Assembly: GCF_014694315.1 (NCBI RefSeq)
Contig: NZ_JAAOXD010000007.1
Span: 279,857 to 343,856, forward strand
Origin: Arthrobacter ipis
GTDB taxonomy: Bacteria; Actinomycetota; Actinomycetes; Actinomycetales; Micrococcaceae
DNA length: 64,000 bases
Reading direction: 5' to 3'
Of the stretch, positions 23,622 to 31,810 are shown one piece after another (the first letter of the stretch is position 1; every line of letters begins with the position of its first letter). Position numbers and translations under genes: made by a program. The notes under the pieces are model-generated. The model had not been told where the DNA came from and did no database searches. It saw only the letters and a program-made list of their open reading frames with translations.

Positions 23622-26165
23622 TCAGGCGTCGATCTTGGTCAGCGGCGCGTACCGCAGAAGCAGCCGCTTCTCGCCGATGTCGAACGTCACCTTCGCCACG
23701 GTCTTGTCCCCGGCACCTTCGACGGCGAGCACGGTGCCGTTGCCAAAGCTCGTGTGGTTGACCTTGTCCCCCACGCTGACCGCGATGACTTCCTTCTGCG
23801 GCTGCACGCGGTTTTTCGCGACGGCGGCCGGGACGTCGGCGTTGAAGCCCGCCGAGGAATCGGCACGGGTGCCGCGGGCCGTTCCGGCACCCCAGAAGGA
23901 CCCGCCGTACCGGCTCGACCCGATGTCGGCGCCGCTCCCCCACCCGCCGGACTGCCGGCTGGTTCCCTCGCGCTTCCATTCGACGAGTTCGGAGGGGATT
24001 TCCTCCAGGAACTGGCTGGCCGGGTTGTACTGGCTCTGCCCCCACATGCTTCGGACCTCGGAACGGGTCACGTAGAGGCGCTTCCGGGCGCGCGTCAGCC
24101 CCACGTAGGCGAGCCGGCGTTCCTCCGCCAGTTCCTTCGGATCAGTGGCTGAACGCTGGTGCGGGAAGAGCCCGTGCTCCATGCCGGTCAGGAACACCAC
24201 GGGGAATTCCAGGCCCTTGGCCGTGTGCAGCGTCATGAGCGTGACCACACCCAGCCGCTTCGCCTCCGCCACCGCGGCGTCAATGTCCGCGCCGGGCGCG
24301 TCCGGGATCTGGTCGGCGTCGGCCACCAGCGACACCTGCTCCAGGAAGGCGCCCAGGGATCCTTCGGGATTGTCGCGCTCGTATTCACGGACGACGGCGA
24401 CCAGCTCCGCGAGGTTTTCCACCCGGGACTCGTCCTGCGGATCCGTGCTGGAGCGCAGCGTGGCGAGGTAGCCGGTTTGTTCCAGCACGGCCTCGAGTGC
24501 GGCCGCGGCGCCGGAGCCCGCGGCGACCTCGGCGAGGTCGTCCAGGAGCTTCACGAAGCCGAGCACCGCGTTGACCGAGCGGGTGGCCATGCCGGGCGCC
24601 TGGTCGGCGCGGCGGGCGGCGGCGATGAAGGACGTGCGTTCCCGCTCGGCGAGGGCCGCGACGGCCCCCTCGGCCCGGTCCCCGATCCCGCGCTTGGGCT
24701 CGTTGAGGACGCGGCGGAGGTTGACGTCGTCGTCCGGATTGACCAGCACCCGGAGGTACGCCAGCGCGTCCTTGATTTCCTTGCGCTCGTAGAACCTGGT
24801 GCCACCCACCACCTTGTACGGCAAGCCGACGCGCACCAGGACGTCCTCGATGGAACGGGACTGGGCGTTGGTGCGGTAGAAGATGGCGACGTCGCCGGGG
24901 CGGAGGTTGTCCTCGTCCTGGAGCCGGTCGATCTCCTTGGCGATGAACTGGGCTTCATCGTGCTCGTTCTCGCCCACGTAACCGATGATCTTGTGGCCCT
25001 CGCCCTCCGCGGTCCAGAGCCTCTTCTCGGGGCGGTTGGGGTTCCGGGAGATAACGGAGTTGGCCGCGCTCAGGATGTTCTGGGTGGAGCGGTAGTTCTG
25101 CTCCAGCTTGATGGTGCGGGCGTCGGGGTAGTCCTTCTCGAACTCCACGATGTTCCGGATGTCCGCGCCCCGGAACGCGTAGATCGACTGGTCCGAGTCG
25201 CCGACGACCGTCAGTTCGGCCGAGCCCGGGCCCTCGCCGACGATTTCCCGAACCAGCGCATACTGCGCGTGGTTGGTGTCCTGGTATTCGTCCACCAGGA
25301 CGTGCCGGAACCGCCGCCGGTAGGAATCTGCAAGCGCCGGGAAGGCCCGGAACATGTAGACCGTCTGTGCGATGAGGTCGTCGAAATCCATGGCGTTGGC
25401 CTGGCGCAGCCGCTGGGTGTAGCCCCTGAAGACGTCTGCCACGGCGCTCTCGAACGGGTCACTGTGGTTCGCGGCGGACGCGAAGGAATCGTCGTCAATC
25501 AGTTCGTTCTTGAGCGCGGAGATCTTGTGCTGGATGGCCTTGGGCGCGAACTTCTTGGGGTCCAGGTCCAGGTTCTTGGCCACCAGGGTAATCAGCCGCA
25601 GGGAGTCGGCGGAGTCGTAGATGGAGAAGTTGGAGTTCAGGCCGACGTTGGCGGCCTCGCGGCGCAGGATCCGGACACAGGACGAGTGGAACGTGGAGAT
25701 CCACATGGCCTTGGCCCTGTTGCCCACGAGGGCCTCGATGCGTTCACGCATTTCCGCGGCGGCCTTGTTGGTGAACGTGATGGCCAGAATCTCGCCGTGG
25801 TGGGCACGCTTGGTGGCGATCAGGTAGGCGATCCGGTTACTGAGGACGCGGGTTTTTCCGGAGCCGGCTCCGGCCACGATCAGCAGTGCGCTGCCGGAGT
25901 GCTTGACCGCTTCCTCCTGCTGCGGATTCAGGCCCGCCAGCAGCGCGCCGGCGTCCGGGAGATGATGCCGGGCGTGCTCCTCCGCCGGGCCTCCATCTGC
26001 CTGACCGGCTCCCGGGCCAGCTGCCGGGCGGCCGGCGGATTCGCCCGGGCCGCCGCCGAACGCGGGCGTCATCAGCCCTGTTTCGGGGCGCGACTTGGTG
26101 ATGGCACCGGCGTGGGAACCAGCCTTGAACGGACCGTCAGCGTAGGGGTCAAACAACATATCCAT
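23622..26165 (-). CDS. pcrA: ATP-dependent DNA helicase PcrA/UvrD
   Basis: An 847-residue superfamily 1A 3'-5' helicase used in nucleotide excision repair and replication-fork clearance. An N-terminal extension of about 70 residues precedes the helicase motifs. These are the Q-motif LNPQQEEAV, Walker A GAGSGKT, DEYQDTN (motif II), GDSDQSIYAFRGAD (motif III), EQNYRST (motif IV), TLHTAKGLEFPVVFLTG (motif V) and YVGLTRARKRLYVT (motif VI). The C-terminus has the PcrA-type Tudor-like region VGDKVNHTSFGNGTVL, which in homologues binds RNA polymerase. ATG 26165 is preferred; ATG 26159 is an alternative. Confidence 0.96.
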   Translation of the reverse strand: MDMLFDPYADGPFKAGSHAGAITKSRPETGLMTPAFGGGPGESAGRPAAGPGAGQADGGPAEEHARHHLPDAGALLAGLNPQQEEAVKHSGSALLIVAGAGSGKTRVLSNRIAYLIATKRAHHGEILAITFTNKAAAEMRERIEALVGNRAKAMWISTFHSSCVRILRREAANVGLNSNFSIYDSADSLRLITLVAKNLDLDPKKFAPKAIQHKISALKNELIDDDSFASAANHSDPFESAVADVFRGYTQRLRQANAMDFDDLIAQTVYMFRAFPALADSYRRRFRHVLVDEYQDTNHAQYALVREIVGEGPGSAELTVVGDSDQSIYAFRGADIRNIVEFEKDYPDARTIKLEQNYRSTQNILSAANSVISRNPNRPEKRLWTAEGEGHKIIGYVGENEHDEAQFIAKEIDRLQDEDNLRPGDVAIFYRTNAQSRSIEDVLVRVGLPYKVVGGTRFYERKEIKDALAYLRVLVNPDDDVNLRRVLNEPKRGIGDRAEGAVAALAERERTSFIAAARRADQAPGMATRSVNAVLGFVKLLDDLAEVAAGSGAAAALEAVLEQTGYLATLRSSTDPQDESRVENLAELVAVVREYERDNPEGSLGAFLEQVSLVADADQIPDAPGADIDAAVAEAKRLGVVTLMTLHTAKGLEFPVVFLTGMEHGLFPHQRSATDPKELAEERRLAYVGLTRARKRLYVTRSEVRSMWGQSQYNPASQFLEEIPSELVEWKREGTSRQSGGWGSGADIGSSRYGGSFWGAGTARGTRADSSAGFNADVPAAVAKNRVQPQKEVIAVSVGDKVNHTSFGNGTVLAVEGAGDKTVAKVTFDIGEKRLLLRYAPLTKIDA

Positions 26166-26275
26166 GGTGACTACAAGTCTAGGCGGTGGGACCGACACTG
26201 GATTCCGCCCTGTGGATAACCTAGGCAGATAGCCCCGGGGCCGGGCCCCGCGGCGGGGACGAACCGGCAGGAAAG

Positions 26276-27124
26276 CTAGTCGACAGAGCCTGACTCAAGC
26301 GCGGCGCGCAGCTGGTGCACCGCCGTCGTTCCTCCCGCCATGAACCATTCCAGGCCGTTGACATGCACGCTGCCGGCGACGCCGCCCGCGGCCGTCACGA
26401 TCGCCTTTCCGGGCAGCCAGTCCCATTCGGGGCAGCTGTGCTGGAACCAGCAGCCGAGCTGCCCGTCGGCGACGCGCCCCAAGTCGCACGAGCCGGACCC
26501 GAGCATCCGCAGCGTTGCGGCCGAAGTCGCGGCAGCGTGCCACGGCATGGCGCACATCGGGTCGGCGAGCCAGCGCGGGTGGATGTAGGTGGCGGCGCCG
26601 AGTTGGGAGAGATCGACGGCATTGCGGTTGGCTCCGTCTTCATTGAAGGTGGTGACGGGTTCGCCGTTGAGGGCGGTGGCTCGTTGCTTGCCGCCGATCC
26701 AGAGCTTGTCCTCCTCGGGCTGGAAAATGGCGCCGAGCAGCACATCCGATTCGTCCTTGAGGGCAATGGCTGAGCACCAGTACGTGGAGCCCTGCAGGAA
26801 GTTGTAGGTGCCGTCCACCGGATCGATGACCCAGGTCCGCCCGCTGCTGCCGTGCACCGCGGCCCCTTCTTCGCCGAGGACGCCGTCGTCCGGGCGGCAG
26901 CGTTGAAGCTGCTCCATCACATAGGCTTCGGCCGCGTGGTCTGCGGCTGTGACGACGTCGGAGACGGAGGTCTTGCGCTGGGCGTCGAGGCCGCCCTGCC
27001 GCATCAGCAGTGCCAGCTGCCCGGCCTCGCGGACCAGCTCGGCCGCCAGCTCATAGTCGTCGAGCTCGGGGCTCAGGTTGGTGGCGCTGTGTTTGCCAAG
27101 TTTGTGTCTGCCCAGTTCCGTCAC
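26276..27124 (-). CDS. Inositol monophosphatase family protein
   Basis: A 282-residue Mg-dependent phosphatase of the IMPase/FBPase/HisN superfamily. The metal-site motifs are GEEGAA (Glu), then VIDPVDGTYNFLQG (the Asp-Pro-Val-Asp-Gly signature), and later PEWDWLPGKAIVTAAGG, in which the usual WD-x2-A-G is altered to WDWLPG. Substrates in the family include inositol phosphate, histidinol phosphate and 3'-phosphoadenosine nucleotides; the sequence does not decide among them. GTG 27124 is chosen for its GGGTGGG upstream; ATG 27151 would add nine residues. It is not near the iol cluster, so a role in inositol catabolism should not be assumed. Confidence 0.85.
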   Translation of the reverse strand: MTELGRHKLGKHSATNLSPELDDYELAAELVREAGQLALLMRQGGLDAQRKTSVSDVVTAADHAAEAYVMEQLQRCRPDDGVLGEEGAAVHGSSGRTWVIDPVDGTYNFLQGSTYWCSAIALKDESDVLLGAIFQPEEDKLWIGGKQRATALNGEPVTTFNEDGANRNAVDLSQLGAATYIHPRWLADPMCAMPWHAAATSAATLRMLGSGSCDLGRVADGQLGCWFQHSCPEWDWLPGKAIVTAAGGVAGSVHVNGLEWFMAGGTTAVHQLRAALESGSVD

Positions 27125-27227
27125 GGTTCCCACCCTATCGGCGCCGGGCATGCCGTGAACAGCAAGGGCGGGCCACAGCAGCGGCGGAGGACAGCAAAGC
27201 CCGGGGACGGCGGGCGATAATGGACGC

Positions 27228-27872
27228 ATGGCCAAAACACCTGCACAGCGGATCAAGAAGCACGGCGCGAAGGCCGCAGTACCCCAGCACCACCTGCCGC
27301 CGGTGATGAACCCCGGCACGGACCGCTCTCCGGCGAAGGCGCAGAACAACGCCAACCTGATTGTCATCGCCGGCGTGGTGGCCAGCCTGTTCCTGTTCTG
27401 GTACGTCCACCTGCTCACGCTGAACCAGCTCACCCAGCTGTCCGGCGGGCTGGCCATGCCCGATTCCCTGGTCGGCGGCTTTGACACCGGCTACGCCGAG
27501 CAGCTGCGCCGCGCTTTGGACGCCGACGCCCGCGGCCAGCTCAACTACGTCCACAAGACGGCGGGCACGCTGTTTCCGCTGATCTTCGCCTTCACCTGGC
27601 TGCTGCTGATCGGCACCAACGCGGCAAAAAAGGCGCTGCGCTGGGCGCTCTGGGCGCTGCCGCTCCTGTTCGTGGTGGTCCGGCTGTGGGGCAACGTCGC
27701 CATTGATTCCATGATCGGGGCGGTAAACCTCGACGCCGGCCAGGTCGCCCTGGCGTCGGGCCTCACCGTGGCCGGCTGGGTACTGTTCGTGGCCAGCCTT
27801 CTCGCCGGCGGCGCCGCCGTGTTCCTGGGGCGCCAGTCCTCGAAGGAATCGGCCGGGCCTCCGGCCGTCTAG
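27228..27872 (+). CDS. Conserved membrane protein of unknown function
   Basis: A 214-residue protein. A basic, hydrophilic N-terminus of about 45 residues (AKTPAQRIKKHGAK) is followed by four predicted helices: about 45-63 (LIVIAGVVASLFLFWYVHL), 115-132 (LFPLIFAFTWLLLIG), 138-158, and 176-198. A soluble loop of about 50 residues between the first two (GGFDTGYAEQLRRALDADARGQLNYVHK) probably faces outside. No family is recognised. It diverges from the IMPase gene and converges with the DUF998 gene. Confidence 0.75.
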   Translation: MAKTPAQRIKKHGAKAAVPQHHLPPVMNPGTDRSPAKAQNNANLIVIAGVVASLFLFWYVHLLTLNQLTQLSGGLAMPDSLVGGFDTGYAEQLRRALDADARGQLNYVHKTAGTLFPLIFAFTWLLLIGTNAAKKALRWALWALPLLFVVVRLWGNVAIDSMIGAVNLDAGQVALASGLTVAGWVLFVASLLAGGAAVFLGRQSSKESAGPPAV

Positions 27873-27915
27873 GCACTCCCGGCGCCCCCGCAGCAGGAAG
27901 CCTAGGCCAATACAC

Positions 27916-28698
27916 CTAGGCGCTCCGGGCGGCCTGGGCCCGGGCGGAGGCCCTGCGCACCTGCCGTTCCTGCCGGACACGCTGGGCGATGACCAGGCCC
28001 GCGGCAGCGAGACCGATCGTGATGGGGTAGCCCATCAGCCGTTCCAGGGTTCCGGGCTCGGGGACGTTCAGGCCGGTGACTGCCGCGGTGACGAGGGCGG
28101 CCACGGACACTCCGCCGGCGGCCAGGATAAACCAGCCCAGCGGCGTTTGCCGGAGCCACAAGGCGCCGAGCAGCAGCAGCGCCAGGGAGCCGGCGACGAA
28201 GTACATGACGGCGCCCGCGTAATGCCAGCCGGACTCCACGTCCTCAGGCACCAGCCCCACGACGATCGTCCCGGCGCCTGCGGTCCCGGTCAGGATCCGC
28301 GCCGCCACGGCCGAGTACCACGGCACTTCCCCGGAATGGCTGGCCATGACCCGCACTCTGGCCCGGGCGGCCACCCGCAGCAGCGCCGAGCTCAGCAGCA
28401 GCGCGCCCAACAGCATGCCCAGCCCCTGAACCACGAAGGAGGCGTTCATCAGCACGTGCAGCGGCGAACAGATGCTGCGGCCGCCGTAGAGCCCGCAGGT
28501 GACGGCACCCAGGTCGCTGATGAGGCCGGTCCGCCGGCTGTAGGGGTCGGGTCCGGCCCAGGCGCCGATGACGGCGGCCTCCGCCATGAAATACTGGACG
28601 ACGCTGAGCACCGCCCACGCCCCGATGTACTGCCGTGTGGAGGCGGTGTCCGGCAGGAACGTTGCGCGGGCGGTGGGGACTTCAGCTGCGGCGGCCAT
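27916..28698 (-). CDS. DUF998-like membrane protein
   Basis: A 260-residue integral membrane protein with six or seven helices. The pattern fits DUF998: an early helix with FMAEAAVIGAWAG, the loop PDPYSRRTGLISDLGAV, an external CSPLHVLMNASFVVQG segment, and a later helix with WHYAGAVMYFVAGSLALLLLG. ATG 28698 starts about 25 residues before the first helix. The function of the family is unknown. It is divergent from tRNA-Arg. Confidence 0.75.
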   Translation of the reverse strand: MAAAAEVPTARATFLPDTASTRQYIGAWAVLSVVQYFMAEAAVIGAWAGPDPYSRRTGLISDLGAVTCGLYGGRSICSPLHVLMNASFVVQGLGMLLGALLLSSALLRVAARARVRVMASHSGEVPWYSAVAARILTGTAGAGTIVVGLVPEDVESGWHYAGAVMYFVAGSLALLLLGALWLRQTPLGWFILAAGGVSVAALVTAAVTGLNVPEPGTLERLMGYPITIGLAAAGLVIAQRVRQERQVRRASARAQAARSA

Positions 28699-28785
28699 GC
28701 CAAGAGCGTAGTACGCGCGCTCACCTTGTATGCTTGTAAGCGTGCCCGAACGGGCCGGTCCAAAACCCGGCTGCGGCGGGCGCCC

Positions 28786-28858
28786 GCCCTCGTAGCTCAG
28801 TGGATAGAGCACGGCTCTCCTAAAGCCGGTGTCGTTGGTTCGATTCCAATCGAGGGCA
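28786..28858 (+). tRNA. tRNA-Arg (anticodon CCU)
   Basis: A 73-base cloverleaf. The 7-bp acceptor is GCCCTCG/CGAGGGC with discriminator A. The D-arm is in TAGCTCAGTGGATAGAGCA. The anticodon stem CGGCT/AGCCG holds loop CTCCTAA, giving anticodon CCT, which reads AGG. The T-arm GTTGG-TTCGATT-CCAAT is intact. The CCA end is not encoded. AGG is rare in such GC-rich genomes. Confidence 0.97.
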
Positions 28859-28859
28859 C

Positions 28860-29399
28860 TTGAATCTGCAGCACCCTCCCGGGCTCCGCGCCTATCTGCT
28901 GGGCACAACGCCGGCGGACCCTTCATCCCCCGAACCTGCGCCCGCAGGCCGCTGGGCCGTGGAGCGGACCATGCTGGACCGGGCCGGGGGCACCCGCGGC
29001 ACCTTTACCGGCGTCGTGATCTTTTCCCCCGACGGCGACGGCGGACTCCGCTTCCACGAGGAGGGGACCGTGGTCTGGCCTGCTGTCAACGGCGACACCT
29101 TCTCCGGGCCGGCCACCCGCGATTACGTGCTCAGGGCCGCGGACACCCCGGACGCTCTGGACATGCTGTTTCCCGACGGCCGGCCGTTCCACCGGATGAG
29201 TTTCTCCCCCGAGGCCAGCCAGGACCGGCACTGGTGCGATCCGGACACCTACCGCGTCACCTACGTCCGTCATGGCGAGGACGAGTTCAGCTATTTCTGG
29301 GATGTGACTGGCCCGCGCAAGGACCTGCTGCTGGAGTCCGTGCTGCAGCGTCTACCCGGAACGGCGACGGCTGCGGACGGGCTAGGCTCGAAACCGTGA
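28860..29399 (+). CDS. DUF6314 family protein
   Basis: Up to 179 residues. The DUF6314-like region runs from about residue 31: GRWAVERTMLDRAGGTRGTFTGVVIF, later EEGTVVWPAVNGDTFSGPATRDYVLR, and a C-terminal DPDTYRVTYVRHGEDEFSYFWDVTGPRKDLLLESVLQR. It is a small beta-rich, probably lipocalin-like fold of unknown function. The start is uncertain. TTG 28860 lies 2 bases after the tRNA, which would leave no ribosome site outside the tRNA; GTG 28959 is in frame but may cut the domain. Its stop overlaps the Nudix start (GTGA), so the two are coupled. Confidence 0.65.
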   Translation: MNLQHPPGLRAYLLGTTPADPSSPEPAPAGRWAVERTMLDRAGGTRGTFTGVVIFSPDGDGGLRFHEEGTVVWPAVNGDTFSGPATRDYVLRAADTPDALDMLFPDGRPFHRMSFSPEASQDRHWCDPDTYRVTYVRHGEDEFSYFWDVTGPRKDLLLESVLQRLPGTATAADGLGSKP

Positions 29400-29800
29400 A
29401 TCCACGCATCATCGTTTCCGCCGTGTGTGTCTACGACGCCACTGGCCGGCTCCTGACCGTCCGCAAGCGCGGCACGGACAAGTTCATGCATCCCGGCGGC
29501 AAGCCTGAGCCCGGCGAGACCGCGGTGCAGGCCGCCGCCCGGGAGCTGCAGGAGGAAGTCGGCATCATTGTCGATCCCCGCGAACTGACGCTGATGGGCG
29601 TGTGGCTGGCCGATGCCGCCAACGAGGCAGCCACGGAGATCGAAGCCACCGTCTTCACCGCGCCGGGCACCTGGGTGGCCCACCCCTCCGCTGAGATCGC
29701 CGAGATCCGGTGGCTGGACCTCGCGGCAGAGTGGCCCGGCGACCTCGCGCCGCTGCTCACGGACCACATACTGCCGGCGCTGGCGGAAACCGGGCGCTGA
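29396..29800 (+). CDS. Nudix hydrolase
   Basis: A 134-residue Nudix protein with a complete box, GKPEPGETAVQAAARELQEEVGI, shown here by its key residues: G-x5-E-x7-REL-x-EEVGI at about residues 38-60. The protein hydrolyses nucleoside diphosphate linked to another group; the substrate is unknown. A GGK just before the box and the compact length suit MutT/ADP-ribose-type members. The start is GTG 29396, overlapping the DUF6314 stop by 4 bases. Longer in-frame reading upstream is the shadow of that gene. Confidence 0.88.
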   Translation: MNPRIIVSAVCVYDATGRLLTVRKRGTDKFMHPGGKPEPGETAVQAAARELQEEVGIIVDPRELTLMGVWLADAANEAATEIEATVFTAPGTWVAHPSAEIAEIRWLDLAAEWPGDLAPLLTDHILPALAETGR

Positions 29801-29831
29801 CGCGGACGGCTGACGCGTGCGCTGACGCCGA

Positions 29832-29872
29832 GAGATCTCGTCGCTTAGAGCCAAGCTAAACGATGAAATCTC
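29832..29872. terminator. Bidirectional hairpin between convergent genes
   Basis: GAGATCTCGTCGCTTAG (29832-29848) and CTAAACGATGAAATCTC (29856-29872) pair at 14 of 17 positions, with G:U pairs possible on each strand. It lies between the convergent Nudix and ABC genes. Confidence 0.6.
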
Positions 29873-29896
29873 ACGCCTCGATGGGGCCCGAGGAAC

Positions 29897-31810
29897 TCAG
29901 TACTCGGGAACCGCTTCCTCCGCCACGGCCGTGGCCTCGGCGAACTGGGTCCGGTACAACTCGGCGTAGCGGCCGTCCGCGGCCAGCAGTTCGGTGTGGG
30001 TTCCGCGTTCCACAATCTGGCCGTCCTCCACCACCAGGATGACGTCAGCCGCGCGGATCGTGGAGAGCCGGTGGGCAATGACGACGGCGGTCCGGCCTTC
30101 CAGCGCAGCGCCCAGCGCCGCCTGCACGGCGGCTTCGTTCGTGGAGTCCAGCGCGGCGGTGGCTTCGTCGAGGATGACCACCCGGGGCTGGGCGATCAGC
30201 AGCCGGGCGATGGTGAGCCGCTGGCGTTCCCCGCCGGAGAGCCGGTAGCCGCGCTCCCCCACGACGGTTTCCAGGCCGTCGGGAAGGGAACGGATCATGG
30301 CTTCGAGCCGGGCCTGGCGCAGCACCGCCCACATGTCCTCGTCGGTGGCCTCCGGGCGGGCCAGCCTGAGGTTGGAGGCGATGGTTTCGTGGAACAGGTG
30401 CCCGTCCTGGGTGACCATGCCCAGGGTGGCACGGATGGAATCGAAGGTCAGGTCGCGCACGTCCAGGCCGGAGGCCGGCGCGGTGCCGCCAAGGCGCACG
30501 GCGCCGGAGTCGACGTCGTACAGCCGGGACAGCAGCTGGGCCACTGTGGACTTGCCGGCGCCGGAGGACCCCACGAGGGCAACGGTCTGCCCGGGTTCCA
30601 CCCGGAAGCTGATGCCGTGCAGCACTTCCTCGCCGCCGCGGGTGTCCAGCGTGGAGACCTCCTCCAGCGAGGCCAGCGAGACCTTGTCCGCCGAGGGGTA
30701 GGAGAAGCGCACGTCGTCGAACTCCACGGCCACGGGACCGGGCGGGACGGCCAGCGCACCCGGCTTTTCCTGGATGAGGGGCTCGAGGTCCAGGATTTCG
30801 AAGACCCGTTCAAAGCTGACCAGGGCGCTCATGATCTCCACGCGGGCGTTGGACAGCGCGGTGAGCGGCGCGTAGAGGCGGGTGAGCAGCAGCGCCAGCA
30901 CCACGACGTCGCCGGGGGCGAGCTGTCCGCCGATCGCCAGCCAGCCGCCCAGGCCGTAGACCAGGGCGAGGGCCAGGGCGGAGACGAGCGTCAGCGCGGT
31001 CACGAACGTGAACTGGAGCATGGCCGTCCGCACGCCGATGTCGCGGACCCGGCCGGCGCGGAGCGCGAACTCGCGGGATTCCTCGTCGGGCCGGCCGAAA
31101 AGCTTGACCAGGGTGGCGCCGGGGGCGGAGAAGCGCTCGGTCATCTGGGTGCCCATGGCGGCGTTGTGCTCGGCCGCCTCGCGCCGCAGGTCCGCCAGCC
31201 GGGAACCCATCCGCCGGGCAGGGATGAGGAAGATCGGCAGCAGGATCATGGCCAGCACGGTGACCAGCCAGGAGGTATTCAGCATCACCACGAGGGTGAG
31301 GATGAGGGCCACCACGTTGCTGACCACGCCGGACAGGGTTCCGGCGAACGCGGACTGCGCGCCGATGACGTCGTTGTTCAGGCGACTGACCAGCGCGCCG
31401 GTGCGGGTCCGGGTGAAGAACGCAATGGGCATTCTCTGAACGTGGTCGAACACCTTGGTGCGGAGGTCCACGATGACGCCCTCGCCGATCGTGGAGGACA
31501 GCCAGCGGCTCACCATGCCCAGAGCGGCCTCGGCTACGGCCACGCCGGCGATCAGTGCCGCCAGCCGGATCACCTCGCCGGCATCGGCGCGGGCAACGAT
31601 CGTGTTGACCACCTGGCCGGCGAGGACCGGGGTAGCCACGGCCAGGAAGGCCATGGCAATGGAGACGGCCACGAACGCGATCAATCGTCCCCGGTGCGGC
31701 CGGGCGAAGCCCATGACGCGCTTCAGGGTCTCCTTGGAGAACGGCCGGGAGCCGCTCTTGGCCCGGGTGATGTTGTATAGCGAGCGCCAGGCGACGCCGT
31801 CCATGCTCAT
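29897..31810 (-). CDS. ABC transporter, fused permease and ATP-binding half (exporter type)
   Basis: A 637-residue half-transporter. The ABC membrane domain occupies about residues 35-330, with coupling segments near FTRTRTGALVSRLNNDV. The nucleotide-binding domain (about 365-620) has Walker A GSSGAGKST, signature LSGGERQR and Walker B VVILDEATAALD, with the H-loop in IAHRLSTIR. This is the MsbA/MdlB/BmrA-like exporter class and works as a dimer. ATG 31810 has GGAG 8 bases upstream and overlaps the stop of the ABC-F gene (ATGA), so it is translationally coupled. The cargo (drug, lipid or peptide) is unknown. Confidence 0.92.
   Translation of the reverse strand: MSMDGVAWRSLYNITRAKSGSRPFSKETLKRVMGFARPHRGRLIAFVAVSIAMAFLAVATPVLAGQVVNTIVARADAGEVIRLAALIAGVAVAEAALGMVSRWLSSTIGEGVIVDLRTKVFDHVQRMPIAFFTRTRTGALVSRLNNDVIGAQSAFAGTLSGVVSNVVALILTLVVMLNTSWLVTVLAMILLPIFLIPARRMGSRLADLRREAAEHNAAMGTQMTERFSAPGATLVKLFGRPDEESREFALRAGRVRDIGVRTAMLQFTFVTALTLVSALALALVYGLGGWLAIGGQLAPGDVVVLALLLTRLYAPLTALSNARVEIMSALVSFERVFEILDLEPLIQEKPGALAVPPGPVAVEFDDVRFSYPSADKVSLASLEEVSTLDTRGGEEVLHGISFRVEPGQTVALVGSSGAGKSTVAQLLSRLYDVDSGAVRLGGTAPASGLDVRDLTFDSIRATLGMVTQDGHLFHETIASNLRLARPEATDEDMWAVLRQARLEAMIRSLPDGLETVVGERGYRLSGGERQRLTIARLLIAQPRVVILDEATAALDSTNEAAVQAALGAALEGRTAVVIAHRLSTIRAADVILVVEDGQIVERGTHTELLAADGRYAELYRTQFAEATAVAEEAVPEY

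Noticed and set aside
28706..28734. Promoter for tRNA-Arg with -10 TATGCT at 28729
   Set aside because: No acceptable -35 at normal spacing; position is plausible but evidence is one hexamer only.
28829..29395. Possible N-terminal extension of the Nudix protein overlapping the tRNA and the DUF6314 gene
   Set aside because: It would place coding sequence inside the tRNA and is Arg/Pro-rich. The DUF6314 frame has family-like motifs and the GTGA junction gives a natural Nudix start.
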